A DNA stretch of 64,000 bases from an uncultured Clostridia bacterium (GTDB lineage Bacteria > Bacillota > Clostridia > RUG12999): positions 48,016-112,015 of the forward strand of contig CAKVOK010000002.1 in NCBI GenBank assembly GCA_934792465.1, written 5' to 3'. The notes below the pieces were generated by a model that was given only the letters and a program-made list of their open reading frames with translations, was not told the DNA's origin and searched no databases. This document shows positions 37,050 to 45,865 of this stretch, in pieces. Position numbers and translations under genes: made by a program. Every line of letters starts with the position of its first letter. Positions within the stretch are counted from its first letter, which is position 1.

Positions 37050-39133
37050 GCAAGGCGGAATGGATGAGCGGAAAATACGGTGTTATGGTTCATTATCTTT
37101 CGCATATACTTTCGGCAGACGGTACAAAAAAGCTGTCGCCGAACGAAATGGCGGAGAATTTTAATGTAAAAGAATTTGTGAAAAGTATAAAGAGAATGGG
37201 CGCAAGCTGGGTTATATTCCCGATAGGACAAAACACGGGATTTTATTGGTCGGAAAATCCGTATATAGAGAAGCTTGCGCCGGGACATTGCGCAAATCGT
37301 GACCTTATTTCGGATATTGCGGAGGAACTTAATGTGCAGGGCATACGGTTTATCGCATATCTGCCGACAGAAACGGATGCGCAAAGCGAGGAAATGAGAA
37401 AGGCGTTCGGCTGGGATTTGTCGGCGGACAAAAAAGAATTTATGAAAAGATATATTCCGATTGTAAGATATTATGCGGAAAAATTCGGCGATAAACTCAG
37501 CGGCTGGTGGTTTGACGGCAATTACAAATCGTCTGAAAAATCGTTTTTAAGAACGCATGACTGGGATAACGGCAGATTTGACAGGGAAGAATGGTTTGCT
37601 GCCGTTAAGGCGGGAAACCCCGAAGCTGCGGTTGCTATGTGTACAGGTGCAAATCATATGGGATATGTTTTTGAGGAAGAGGAGTATTTGCCCGGAGAAA
37701 CGAATGATTTGACGCATTTCCCATGGGAATATGACAGCCGGGAAAAACAGTGGCACGTACTTACGTGGCTGGATTGCTTCTGGATGTACGGCGAGGGCAA
37801 AATGCCTCCTTTGAGATATTCAAACAAGACATTGTATGAATATGTCAGAAGATGCACCGACAAAAAAGGTGCGGTCACGCTGAATATAGGAATATATGAG
37901 GACGGCACACTTGCAGAGGAGGCCGTTCACCAGGTCGAGGGACTGCGTACTGCGCTTGCCGTTGAAAATCCTATAGAGTTGACAAATATATACGGAGAAT
38001 TGATTAAAAAATTTGAAATCCATGCGGATAGTATGAAAGACGAAATGCCGTATGAGCCGGCGGCATGCGAGGACGGAATGTATGCCGAAAAAGGTTCGGA
38101 ACTTAGCAGTATGTGGAACTGGACAACATCGTTTGTAACGGGTCTTGCGCCTATGTATTATCAGGTTGAAAAGTCGGAAAAATATTTGAAATGGGCAAAT
38201 GCTTTTGAAAAATATTATCATGCGAAGATGTTTGATACGCCGCTTGAAAGTATGCACGATATAGGTTTTTTATACAGTCCGTACAGCGTGGCAATGCATA
38301 AGCTTACGGGTGATATGTCGCACAGAAACGACGCACTTCGTGCAGCAGATGAGCTTGCAAAACGTTTCGATATAAACGGACGGTATATTGACGCATGGGG
38401 ACGTATGAATGACGACGGCAGAACAGGCAGAGCGATTATAGATTGCATGATGAATATAGCACTGCTGATGTGGGCATTTAAAGAAACGGGTCATACGTAT
38501 TACCGTGACGTCGCAAAGGCACATGCAGATACTACGAAAAAATATTTTATACGTGACGATTTTTCGGTTGCACATTCGTTTGATTTCGACAGAAAAACAG
38601 GCAAGGTTTTGAGAGAAAACAACGGCTGCGGATATGCAAACGGCAGCTGGTGGGCGAGAGGAACGGCATGGGCGATTTACGGCTTCGCTCTTATCGGCAG
38701 ATACGAAGAGGAATACGCTCGGCTTTCGGAGAAAATAGCCAAGGCTTATATAGGCCGGCTCGAAAAGGATAAATATGTGCCTGTCTGGGACTTCAGACTG
38801 CCGAAAGATATGCCGGCAAAGAAGTGCGGCACAGAACCTGCCGATTGGGACGAAACAGACGCAAGGAATAAAATATATAATGTAGATACGTCCGCTGCGG
38901 CAATATCGGCGTGCGGAATGCTTACGCTGTATGAACTCGGCGGCAGCACGGATATGCTTTCTTTCGCAGTGAAAACGCTGGAAGCGCTTAGTGCGGAATA
39001 TGTGAACAGAAACGTGAATGTTCCCGGCATTCTGAAATATCAGAACGGGCAGAAATCATATACAACCTACGGCGATTATTTCTATACGGAGCTTTTGCTG
39101 AAAGTACTTTACAATATTGATATATGCTGGTGA
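37046..39133 (+). CDS. Fusion: GH29-like barrel plus GH88 unsaturated uronyl hydrolase
   Basis: This is a cytosolic protein of 695 residues. ATG 37046 overlaps the upstream stop as ATGA, with AGGA 11 nt upstream. Residues 1-305 form a GH29-like (alpha-L-fucosidase) barrel: GKYGVMVHYLSHIL, the nucleophile line SGWWFDGNY (D157) and GAVTLNIGIYEDG. The usual substrate-binding HHDGF is replaced by QNTGF. Residues from about 308 form a complete GH88 domain: D405 in MHDIGFLYSP and D466 in AIIDCMMNIA, 61 apart as in Bacillus UGL, then ANGSWWARGTAWAIYGFALI and DTSAAAIS. The GH88 half should act on unsaturated uronate. The first half may handle a neighbouring deoxysugar or be a diverged binding module. 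Confidence 0.85.
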   Translation: MSKAEWMSGKYGVMVHYLSHILSADGTKKLSPNEMAENFNVKEFVKSIKRMGASWVIFPIGQNTGFYWSENPYIEKLAPGHCANRDLISDIAEELNVQGIRFIAYLPTETDAQSEEMRKAFGWDLSADKKEFMKRYIPIVRYYAEKFGDKLSGWWFDGNYKSSEKSFLRTHDWDNGRFDREEWFAAVKAGNPEAAVAMCTGANHMGYVFEEEEYLPGETNDLTHFPWEYDSREKQWHVLTWLDCFWMYGEGKMPPLRYSNKTLYEYVRRCTDKKGAVTLNIGIYEDGTLAEEAVHQVEGLRTALAVENPIELTNIYGELIKKFEIHADSMKDEMPYEPAACEDGMYAEKGSELSSMWNWTTSFVTGLAPMYYQVEKSEKYLKWANAFEKYYHAKMFDTPLESMHDIGFLYSPYSVAMHKLTGDMSHRNDALRAADELAKRFDINGRYIDAWGRMNDDGRTGRAIIDCMMNIALLMWAFKETGHTYYRDVAKAHADTTKKYFIRDDFSVAHSFDFDRKTGKVLRENNGCGYANGSWWARGTAWAIYGFALIGRYEEEYARLSEKIAKAYIGRLEKDKYVPVWDFRLPKDMPAKKCGTEPADWDETDARNKIYNVDTSAAAISACGMLTLYELGGSTDMLSFAVKTLEALSAEYVNRNVNVPGILKYQNGQKSYTTYGDYFYTELLLKVLYNIDICW

Positions 39134-39239
39134 TTGGACTTTATAAAAATGCACAGACCGCATAAAGCAAAATAATACGGAAATAAGGGTAAAAATTAGA
39201 ATACTCAAGTACAGAAAATGAGTGGAAACAAAAGTCCAA
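39134..39239. repeat. Dispersed intergenic element, copy 4, with terminal inverted repeats
   Basis: It begins TTGGACTTTATAAAAATGCA and ends AAAGTCCAA, giving a 9-bp perfect terminal inverted repeat over 106 bp. The left part matches the copies at 1470 and 54341 closely. It fills the gap before the GH43-like gene. Confidence 0.7.
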
Positions 39240-39257
39240 CAAAAAAGGAATTAAATA

Positions 39258-39281
39258 ATACCGTCGAACGGTATTCGACGG
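39258..39281 (+). promoter_or_regulatory. Two mutually exclusive hairpins in the GH43 leader
   Basis: ATACCG-TCGAA-CGGTAT and CCGTCGAA-CGGTA-TTCGACGG share bases, so only one can form at a time. They lie about 15-35 nt before ATG 39295. This may be an operator or an mRNA switch; the sequence alone does not decide. Confidence 0.4.
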
Positions 39282-39294
39282 AACGGAGATTATT

Positions 39295-40341
39295 ATGAAA
39301 TGTAAATTATCTGATTTAATGCTGCCTGCGCCGTACGGCGGAGGATTTGAGATGCAAGATTATTGGGTGTGGTGTGGCAGCGTTGTTAAAGGTGAGGACA
39401 GCAGATACCATATGTTTGCGTCACGCTGGCCGAAAACGCTGCCGATGCACCCCGGCTGGCTGCTGAAAAGCGAGGTCGTGCGTGCTTCGTGCGACACGGC
39501 GGACGGAACATATAAATTTGAAGAAGTAGTTCTGCCTATGAGGGGCGCACAGTTTTGGGACGGGCGCAGCACGCACAATCCGCATATTATGAAAATAAAC
39601 GGGAAATATGTGCTTTACTATACGGGAATGACATATCCGTTTGATGATGCTGAGGGGGAGGTTTCGTGCAGCGACCCTCGTGTGATTGCTTCACGTGCAT
39701 CAAAGCGTATAGGCGTAGCTGTTTCGGACAGCGTTTTCGGACCGTGGAAACGTTTTGATTCGCCGATTTTGAATACAAGACCGGGAAGCTTTGATAATTT
39801 TCTTGTTTCAAACCCGGCACCGTGTATAAAGGAAAACGGAGATATACTGCTTATTTATAAGAGCCGCAGCTATAAAGAGCCGCCGTATATAGGAGAGTTG
39901 CACGGCAAAATGCAGTTCGGAGCGGCACAGGCGCAAAGTGCCTGCGGTGAATATAAGCGTATAAGTGATGTGCCGCTGTTCGGCGGCTTTGAGCTTGAAG
40001 ACCCGTTTATATGGAGAGATAACGACGGCTATAATATGATGGCAAAGGATATGTCGGGGGAAATTTGCGGTGAGCCTATGGGCGGCGTGTATGCAAGCTC
40101 GGCGGACGGAGTGCAATGGAATTTCAAGAAAAATATCCTTTTTTACAGCCGAAAAATATTGTGGAGCGACGGGAGAGTGCGTGAAATGGGAAATCTCGAA
40201 CGTCCGTTTATGCTTTTTGAAAACGGCGTCCCGTCATATGTATTTTTTGCAACGTCGGACGGAAAAGACGGAATGGGTTTCGCAAATTGCACAAAAACTT
40301 GGAATATGGTTATACCGCTCAAAAAATCGGAGGATAAATAA
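39295..40341 (+). CDS. GH43-like five-bladed-propeller glycosidase
   Basis: The protein has 348 residues, no signal peptide, and GGAG before ATG 39295. Propeller features of clan GH-F-like enzymes are visible: YWVWCGSVVKGEDSRYHMFA, WDGRSTHNPHIMKINGKYVL, GPWKRFDSPIL, VSNPAPCIKENGDILLIYKS and FELEDPFIWRDNDGYNMM. These give an acid pair pattern (D-P, E-D-P). Such proteins are usually labelled GH43-like, and the exact subfamily and sugar (arabinose, xylose or galactose) are not readable. Its stop overlaps the next ATG as TAATG, so it is coupled to the GH29 fucosidase. Confidence 0.75.
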   Translation: MKCKLSDLMLPAPYGGGFEMQDYWVWCGSVVKGEDSRYHMFASRWPKTLPMHPGWLLKSEVVRASCDTADGTYKFEEVVLPMRGAQFWDGRSTHNPHIMKINGKYVLYYTGMTYPFDDAEGEVSCSDPRVIASRASKRIGVAVSDSVFGPWKRFDSPILNTRPGSFDNFLVSNPAPCIKENGDILLIYKSRSYKEPPYIGELHGKMQFGAAQAQSACGEYKRISDVPLFGGFELEDPFIWRDNDGYNMMAKDMSGEICGEPMGGVYASSADGVQWNFKKNILFYSRKILWSDGRVREMGNLERPFMLFENGVPSYVFFATSDGKDGMGFANCTKTWNMVIPLKKSEDK

Positions 40342-41573
40342 TGAAATACGAAAAACAGCTTAAGTTTATGGATTGGGAATTCGGTGCGTTTTTCCATTTC
40401 GGAATACGTACGTTTTATGAGGGGCACAAGGATTGGGATATGCAGGAAATGTCCGCAGCGGCATTCAATCCGGATAAACTCGACTGCGAGCAGTGGATTA
40501 GAACAGTGAAATCGGCAGGGGCGAAATATGCAATTCTTGTGTGCAAGCACCATGACGGATTCGCAAATTGGCCGTCGAAATATACGGACTATTCCGTGGC
40601 AAATACGCCGTGGAAAGACGGAAAAGGCGATGTTGTCCGCGAATTTGTAAATGCGTGCAGAAAATATGACGTGAAGGTCGGCTTGTATTATTCACCGGCA
40701 CAGTTCGGGTCTGTAAAGATGAATGCAAAAGAATATGATGATTATTTTATAAACCAGATTGCGGAATTGCTTGAAAATTACGGAACAATAGATTATTTGT
40801 GGTTCGACGGCTGCGGCAGCGAAAATCATGAATATGACACGAAAAGAACAATCAAAGAAATAAGGAAAAGACAGCCGAATATTCTTATATTCAATATGTG
40901 GGATCCCGATACACGGTGGGTCGGAAACGAATCGGGGCTTGCGCCTATGCCGAACAATAACATGGTGGATTTGCTCGATTTTTCCGTACTTGCGGAGGAA
41001 AAAGACAGGCTGAACGAAGAAAAATTTCTGCCGGCGGAATGTGATTGCAGAATACGTCGTGAAAACTGGTTTTACAGCGAAAATGACGAACATACGCTGA
41101 AAAGCCTTGACGAGCTTCTGGGCTTGTATTATTATTCGGTCGGCAGGGGTGCGAATTTGCTTTTGAATATTGCACCGGACAGGCACGGACTGCTTCCGGA
41201 AAAAGATTCGGCTCGGCTTATCGAATTCGGCGAAAAAATCAAGGGTATGTTCGGAAAAAGCATTGCCGGCCTTGAACAGACAGTGAAAAACGATGATGTT
41301 TATACAATTGATTTAAAAGAAAATACGCTTGTTAATCATGTAATATTGGAAGAAACGATGAACGACGGCGAGAAAATCGAAAGCTTTGAAATATATGTTT
41401 ATCCGTATCCATGCTACGGCAGCAAAGCAATACCTGTATATTTTGGAAAGACCGTGGGACATAAGCATATATGCAGATTTCCAACCGTGAGAACGGAAAA
41501 AACAGAGATTGTAATAAATAAAAGCAAACCGAATTATGAAATTAAAGATATTAATGTGTATTATGCGAAGTAA
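40341..41573 (+). CDS. GH29 alpha-L-fucosidase
   Basis: The protein has 410 residues and is cytosolic. ATG 40341 shares one base with the previous stop and has CGGAGG 7 nt upstream. Typical GH29 features are MDWEFGAFFHFGIRTFYEG, the fucose-binding LVCKHHDGFANWPSKYTDYS (H70, H71) and the nucleophile line IDYLWFDGCG (D156). The barrel is followed by a short C-terminal beta region, and the length is in the normal range. It should release L-fucose from imported oligosaccharides. It is the intact counterpart of the diverged barrel in the fusion at 37046. Confidence 0.92.
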   Translation: MKYEKQLKFMDWEFGAFFHFGIRTFYEGHKDWDMQEMSAAAFNPDKLDCEQWIRTVKSAGAKYAILVCKHHDGFANWPSKYTDYSVANTPWKDGKGDVVREFVNACRKYDVKVGLYYSPAQFGSVKMNAKEYDDYFINQIAELLENYGTIDYLWFDGCGSENHEYDTKRTIKEIRKRQPNILIFNMWDPDTRWVGNESGLAPMPNNNMVDLLDFSVLAEEKDRLNEEKFLPAECDCRIRRENWFYSENDEHTLKSLDELLGLYYYSVGRGANLLLNIAPDRHGLLPEKDSARLIEFGEKIKGMFGKSIAGLEQTVKNDDVYTIDLKENTLVNHVILEETMNDGEKIESFEIYVYPYPCYGSKAIPVYFGKTVGHKHICRFPTVRTEKTEIVINKSKPNYEIKDINVYYAK

Positions 41574-41579
41574 AAATGA

Positions 41580-41608
41580 TTGCATTCTAAGACAATATAT
41601 GCTATAAT
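41580..41608 (+). promoter_or_regulatory. Promoter of the GH78-like gene
   Basis: TTGCAT at 41580-41585 and TATAAT at 41603-41608 have 17-bp spacing and end 21 bp before ATG 41630, whose ribosome site is GAGGTGAT. Confidence 0.75.
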
Positions 41609-41629
41609 TGTATATGAGGTGATCGGCTT

Positions 41630-43717
41630 ATGAAATGCATTTGGCTGAATAAAGCAAAATATTGCCGGTATATGAAGTCGTATCAGACGATGTTTTCGGA
41701 CAAAACGGGATTTGAATTTTGTGCGGCGGAATTTAAACACAATTATAAATTTGATAAAAAGATATTAAAAATAAAGTTGGAAGTATGTGCGGATACGAAA
41801 TACGTGCTTAACATAAACGGTGAACCGATGGGAACAGGACCGATATGCCGGGGCGGTGACTACGGATATGAGAAATCATTGCCTTATACATATTCGGATA
41901 TATATGAAATAGAAATAAATGATAAAAATTTGTCATTTGCGGCGGAGGTAAGGCTTTTACCGGCGGTTATGGCAGAAACGTCGCTCGGACTCGGAAGATT
42001 TGCACTTGAATGTGATGCGGAGCTTGAGGACGGCACACACGAAATATTTTCGGCGGACGAAACATGGCTTTCACGCCGAAATACGTATTATGAAAGTATC
42101 AACAATGTTGATTTTACGAAACGTGAGGAAGAATGGACAAACTCAAGTTTTGTTGCGCCGTTCCCGGAAATACGGCATTCGCCGCTGCCGAAGCTTGCGG
42201 AAGAAAAAATCATGCCCGATGAGTTTTCGGCAGTGACGGTCGTGGCGAAAGAAAGCAGATCCGTGACCGTGACGTTCGATAAAATATATTCGGGATATGC
42301 GCTGCTGAACGTATCGGCAAAGGATAAATATAATATTACGGTGAATTTCTTTGAAGTGCCGGAACAGCCGATGGGCAGCGAAAGCATAACCGCCGATTCC
42401 GACATTAAATATAAGTCGTTGAGAATGCACAGTATCGGGGGATATACGCTGAATGTCGAAAATATAGGCAATGCAGATGTAATAATTACAGAAGCGGCAT
42501 TGATGTTCGAGCATTACCCGATAACGAACGAAGGCAGATTTAAATGCTCGGATGAGGTGCTGAACAAGATATATGAAGTTGGGAAGCATACTCTTTCGAT
42601 ATGCAGACAAAGCATTGAGCTTGACAGCCCGAGTCATCAGGAAAATTTGGGTTGTACCGGAGATTATTTTATTGAAAGCCTTGTAAATTATTTTACATTC
42701 GGTGATACACGGCTGACGAGGCTCGATATACTGAGAACGGCGGAGTACCTTAAAATTACGGGCGGAAAAATGTTTCATACGACATACAGCCTTATTTGGG
42801 TTCAGATGATATATGATTATTATATGTTCAGCGGCGATACGGAGCTGCTTGGGAAAACGGCACCGTCAGTTAAGCTTTTGCTTGAAAGATTCCTCGGATA
42901 TGTGGGTGATAACGGCCTTGTCGAAAATCCACCGAATTTTATGTTTGTCGACTGGATATATGAGGACGGCTACAGTCTGCACCACCCTCCGAAAGCATTG
43001 GGGCAGACCGTTATGAATGCGTTTTATTACAAGGCGCTTCTTACGGCGGAGCAGATATTTAAAGTATTGGGTGACGGCACGGCAGATATATACAATGAAC
43101 GTGCGGAAAAGCTTTATGCGGAATTTAATGCCGCATTGTACGATTCTGAAAGAGGATTGTATTTTGACGGACTGAATACGCCGTCGGAAGCCAACGATTG
43201 GCTTCCGAAAAATTCCGAAAAACGCTATTACAGTATGCATTCAAATACGCTTGCGGTGCTGTACGGGTTATGCCCGAAATCGGAAGAAAAAAGAATAATG
43301 ACGGCGGTTTTGGAGAACAAATCGTTAATTACGGTGCAGCCGTATTTCATGCATTTTGTGCTTGAAGCGGTGTATTCCGCAGGGTTGTTTGAAAAATACG
43401 GGATAAACCAAATTTTGAGATACGGAAAGCTTGTCGAGGAATGTGACAAAGGCTTGAAAGAAGGCTGGATAGATATGCCGGGCTACGGCTACGACTACAG
43501 CCATGCATGGGGCGCAACTCCTACGTATCAGCTACCGTCCAAGCTGCTCGGATTTAAAATAATTGAAGCGGGATTTGAAAAAATATCGCTGTCGCCGAAG
43601 CTTTACGGTTTGGAATATGCGGATATATCCGTTCCGACACCTTACGGGAATATACGCTGCGTAATGGATAAAGACGGAGTGAAAACGGAAATCCCCGAAA
43701 AAATTTCAATTCTATAA
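41630..43717 (+). CDS. GH78-like alpha-L-rhamnosidase
   Basis: The protein has 695 residues and no signal peptide. An N-terminal carbohydrate-binding beta domain (LKIKLEVCADTKYVLNINGE, WLSRRNTYYESI) leads to the six-hairpin toroid with ELDSPSHQENLGCTGDYFIE, the equivalent of the family's DCPxRxExxGWTGD acid motif. HAWGATPTYQLPSKLLGFK and a C-terminal beta domain follow. Members remove terminal alpha-L-rhamnose. The variant acid line (PSHQENLGC) points to a diverged subgroup. It has its own promoter and terminator and closes the polysaccharide block. Confidence 0.85.
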   Translation: MKCIWLNKAKYCRYMKSYQTMFSDKTGFEFCAAEFKHNYKFDKKILKIKLEVCADTKYVLNINGEPMGTGPICRGGDYGYEKSLPYTYSDIYEIEINDKNLSFAAEVRLLPAVMAETSLGLGRFALECDAELEDGTHEIFSADETWLSRRNTYYESINNVDFTKREEEWTNSSFVAPFPEIRHSPLPKLAEEKIMPDEFSAVTVVAKESRSVTVTFDKIYSGYALLNVSAKDKYNITVNFFEVPEQPMGSESITADSDIKYKSLRMHSIGGYTLNVENIGNADVIITEAALMFEHYPITNEGRFKCSDEVLNKIYEVGKHTLSICRQSIELDSPSHQENLGCTGDYFIESLVNYFTFGDTRLTRLDILRTAEYLKITGGKMFHTTYSLIWVQMIYDYYMFSGDTELLGKTAPSVKLLLERFLGYVGDNGLVENPPNFMFVDWIYEDGYSLHHPPKALGQTVMNAFYYKALLTAEQIFKVLGDGTADIYNERAEKLYAEFNAALYDSERGLYFDGLNTPSEANDWLPKNSEKRYYSMHSNTLAVLYGLCPKSEEKRIMTAVLENKSLITVQPYFMHFVLEAVYSAGLFEKYGINQILRYGKLVEECDKGLKEGWIDMPGYGYDYSHAWGATPTYQLPSKLLGFKIIEAGFEKISLSPKLYGLEYADISVPTPYGNIRCVMDKDGVKTEIPEKISIL

Positions 43718-43771
43718 ATAATGCCTGCCGACAGGCGGTTTTGCAAAATCGTTTGTTCGATAGGCATTATT
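43717..43771 (+). terminator. Terminator after the GH78-like gene
   Basis: AATAATGCCT pairs with AGGCATTATT around an inner stem region, followed by TTTC. Because the ends are A/T rich it could work in either direction. Confidence 0.65.
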
Positions 43772-44132
43772 TTCATGCGAAAAAACACGTAAAATGTGGC
43801 TTGTTGTGGAATATCCACAAAAAATATTATTTTTTATATATCTGAGACGATGTGCAATAGAAAAATTAAAAATTTTTCAAAAAAATTTAGCTCCATGCGG
43901 CTTTCGGAGATTATTTTTGATTTTTGGTGTCAAACTCCCGTAAAAACATATGAACAAAACCGCCGTTTCTATGCAAAGCATACAAAAAAAATAAAAATTT
44001 TTTTGAAATATGTATAAAATAATACTTGAAATGTACACTAAATAGGTGTATAATATATTTGTTGAAAAAATGAAGTTTTAACGACAAATTGTAAATTTGG
44101 CATATATATGATAAACGAAGGGAAGAAACGGA
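43772..44132. other. AT-rich gene-free stretch before iscS
   Basis: There is no credible reading frame here. It holds a perfect 17-bp palindrome TTGTGGAATATCCACAA at 43804-43820, long A/T tracts, and the iscS promoter at 44026-44054. There is no T-box or riboswitch architecture that I can recognise, and no IscR gene. Confidence 0.6.
44026..44054 (+). promoter_or_regulatory. Promoter of the iscS-iscU operon
   Basis: TTGAAA at 44026-44031, TATAAT at 44049-44054, spacing 17 bp, about 80 bp upstream of ATG 44133. Confidence 0.7.
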
Positions 44133-45302
44133 ATGAAAGGTACAATATACATGGACCATGCGGCAACAACGTATGTAAAGCCGGAAATAGCGGAAAAAAT
44201 GATGCCTATGTTTACGGAAATATACGGAAACCCGTCGGGTATATACAGCGTGGGCAGAGAAGCGAAAAAGCATCTTGAAGCCGCAAGAGCGGAGGTTGCA
44301 CAGTGCCTTAATGCTAAGCCGGAAGAGATATATTTCACGGGCTGCGGAAGCGAAGCGGACAACTGGGCAATCCGAGGTATGGCGTATGCAAGGAAATCGA
44401 AAGGCAATCATATAATAACAACGGCTTTTGAGCATCATGCCGTGCTTCATACGTGTCAGCAGCTTGAAAAAGAAGGCTTTGAAGTTACTTATATAAAACC
44501 GAACGAAAAGGGGCTTATTTCACCGCAGGATATCGAAAAGGCGATTAAAGACACAACAATACTTATTACTGTTATGTTCGCCAACAACGAAATAGGAACA
44601 ATTCAGCCTATAAAGGAAATCGGAGAAATAGCGAAGGCTCACAAAATCACGTTCCATACGGACGCTGTGCAGGCAGTAGGCGCAATACCCGTAGACACAC
44701 AGGATTTGAACGTAGATTTGCTTTCTATGTCGGCACATAAATTCTACGGTCCTAAGGGCGTAGGGGCTTTGTATATCAGAAAAGGCGTTTTGCCGCAGAA
44801 TTTCATGCTCGGCGGCGCACAGGAACGCCACCGCAGAGCAGGTACGGAAAACGTTGCCGGAATAGTAGGAATGGCGGCGGCATTGAAACTTGCCTGCGAT
44901 ACCATGGACGGGCATATCGAAAAAATGAAATCTTTGAGAGATTATCTCATAGAACAGGTTCTTGAAAAGATACCTCATACAAGACTTAACGGTGACAGAG
45001 AAAAAAGGCTGCCGACGAACGCAAACTTCTCGTTTGAGTTCATCGAGGGCGAAGCGCTTCTGCTTCACCTGGATTTGGCAGGCATATGCGCTTCGAGCGG
45101 TTCGGCTTGTACTTCGGGTTCGCTTGACCCGTCGCACGTATTGCTTTCTATAGGACTTCCGCATGAAATTGCGCACGGTTCGTTAAGGCTTTCGCTTGGC
45201 GATGAAAATACAAAAGAACAGGTTGATTATGTCGTTAAAGAGCTTGTCAGAATTGTCGGACTGCTCAGAGATATGTCACCGCTGTATCACGGAGAAAAAT
45301 AA
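44133..45302 (+). CDS. nifS: Cysteine desulfurase, IscS/NifS type
   Basis: This is a 389-residue PLP enzyme that takes sulfur from L-cysteine and passes it as persulfide to the Fe-S scaffold. It has YMDHAATTYVKPEI at the N-terminus, FEHHAVLHTC, the PLP lysine in SAHKFYGPKG (K203) and the active-site cysteine in SSGSACTSGS (C326). The long mobile loop is that of group I enzymes. AAGGGA precedes the ATG. The scaffold gene follows 80 bp later with no promoter seen between, so the two form an iscS-iscU-type operon. The symbol is given in the sense used for Clostridia; iscS is an equally fair label. Confidence 0.95.
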   Translation: MKGTIYMDHAATTYVKPEIAEKMMPMFTEIYGNPSGIYSVGREAKKHLEAARAEVAQCLNAKPEEIYFTGCGSEADNWAIRGMAYARKSKGNHIITTAFEHHAVLHTCQQLEKEGFEVTYIKPNEKGLISPQDIEKAIKDTTILITVMFANNEIGTIQPIKEIGEIAKAHKITFHTDAVQAVGAIPVDTQDLNVDLLSMSAHKFYGPKGVGALYIRKGVLPQNFMLGGAQERHRRAGTENVAGIVGMAAALKLACDTMDGHIEKMKSLRDYLIEQVLEKIPHTRLNGDREKRLPTNANFSFEFIEGEALLLHLDLAGICASSGSACTSGSLDPSHVLLSIGLPHEIAHGSLRLSLGDENTKEQVDYVVKELVRIVGLLRDMSPLYHGEK

Positions 45303-45382
45303 ACAACGCTTATCGTAATAAATTCCGCCGATTAAGCTGTTGAAAATGCCGGTGCGGAACGGCAGAACGGGAGAGATGATAT

Positions 45383-45814
45383 ATGTATACTGAAAAAGTT
45401 ATGGAACATTTTCAAAATCCTCATAATGTAGGAGAGATAGAAAATGCCAATGCAATAGGTGAAGTCGGCAACGCAAAATGCGGCGACATCATGAAAATGT
45501 ATATGGTGATTGAGGACGATGTAATAAAAGATATTAAGTTTAAAACTTTCGGCTGCGGTGCTGCCATTGCAACGAGCAGCGTTGCGACAGACCTTGTTAA
45601 AGGCAAGACCATAAAAGAAGCACTCGAGGTTACAAACAAGCAGGTAATAGATGAACTCGGCGGACTGCCGCCGCAGAAAATACATTGTTCGGTGCTTGCG
45701 GAAGAAGCTATAAATGCTGCAATTCATAATTATTATGAAAGAACCGGAAGAGATGTAAGTGAGCTTCCGAAAAAATGTACGGGTCACTGTGAGGCTTGCG
45801 GCGTAAATCATTAA
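45383..45814 (+). CDS. nifU: Fe-S cluster assembly scaffold, IscU/NifU type
   Basis: The protein has 143 residues and the site GGGAGAG lies before ATG 45383. Cluster ligands are C33 (NAKCGD), C58 (TFGCGAA) and C102 (KIHCSV). The Asp next to the first cysteine is also conserved. The chain ends in a short tail with three extra residues of interest (CTGHCEACGVNH), not part of the core fold. It accepts sulfur from the desulfurase just upstream and builds 2Fe-2S/4Fe-4S clusters. A strong terminator follows. Confidence 0.95.
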   Translation: MYTEKVMEHFQNPHNVGEIENANAIGEVGNAKCGDIMKMYMVIEDDVIKDIKFKTFGCGAAIATSSVATDLVKGKTIKEALEVTNKQVIDELGGLPPQKIHCSVLAEEAINAAIHNYYERTGRDVSELPKKCTGHCEACGVNH

Positions 45815-45824
45815 AAAATTTTAG

Positions 45825-45854
45825 CGGAGTGCAGCGGTGTTTTGCTGCACTCCG
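45825..45854 (+). terminator. Terminator of the iscS-iscU operon
   Basis: The 11-bp perfect stem CGGAGTGCAGC/GCTGCACTCCG has an 8-nt loop and is followed by TTTTG. Confidence 0.85.
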
Positions 45855-45865
45855 TTTTGTAATTG

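Noticed and set aside
43772..43860. Possible replication origin, from the AT-rich stretch and the DnaA-box-like ATATCCACA within a palindrome
   Set aside because: Only one imperfect box is present, and no dnaA, dnaN or parAB gene or cluster of boxes is nearby.
43796..44017. Short plus-strand frame before iscS
   Set aside because: The product is Lys/Phe/Ile-rich from A/T tracts, with no ribosome site and no recognisable motif.
44055..44132. Riboswitch or IscR-type site before the desulfurase gene
   Set aside because: No recognisable riboswitch core or IscR motif could be found in the leader, and no iscR gene is adjacent.
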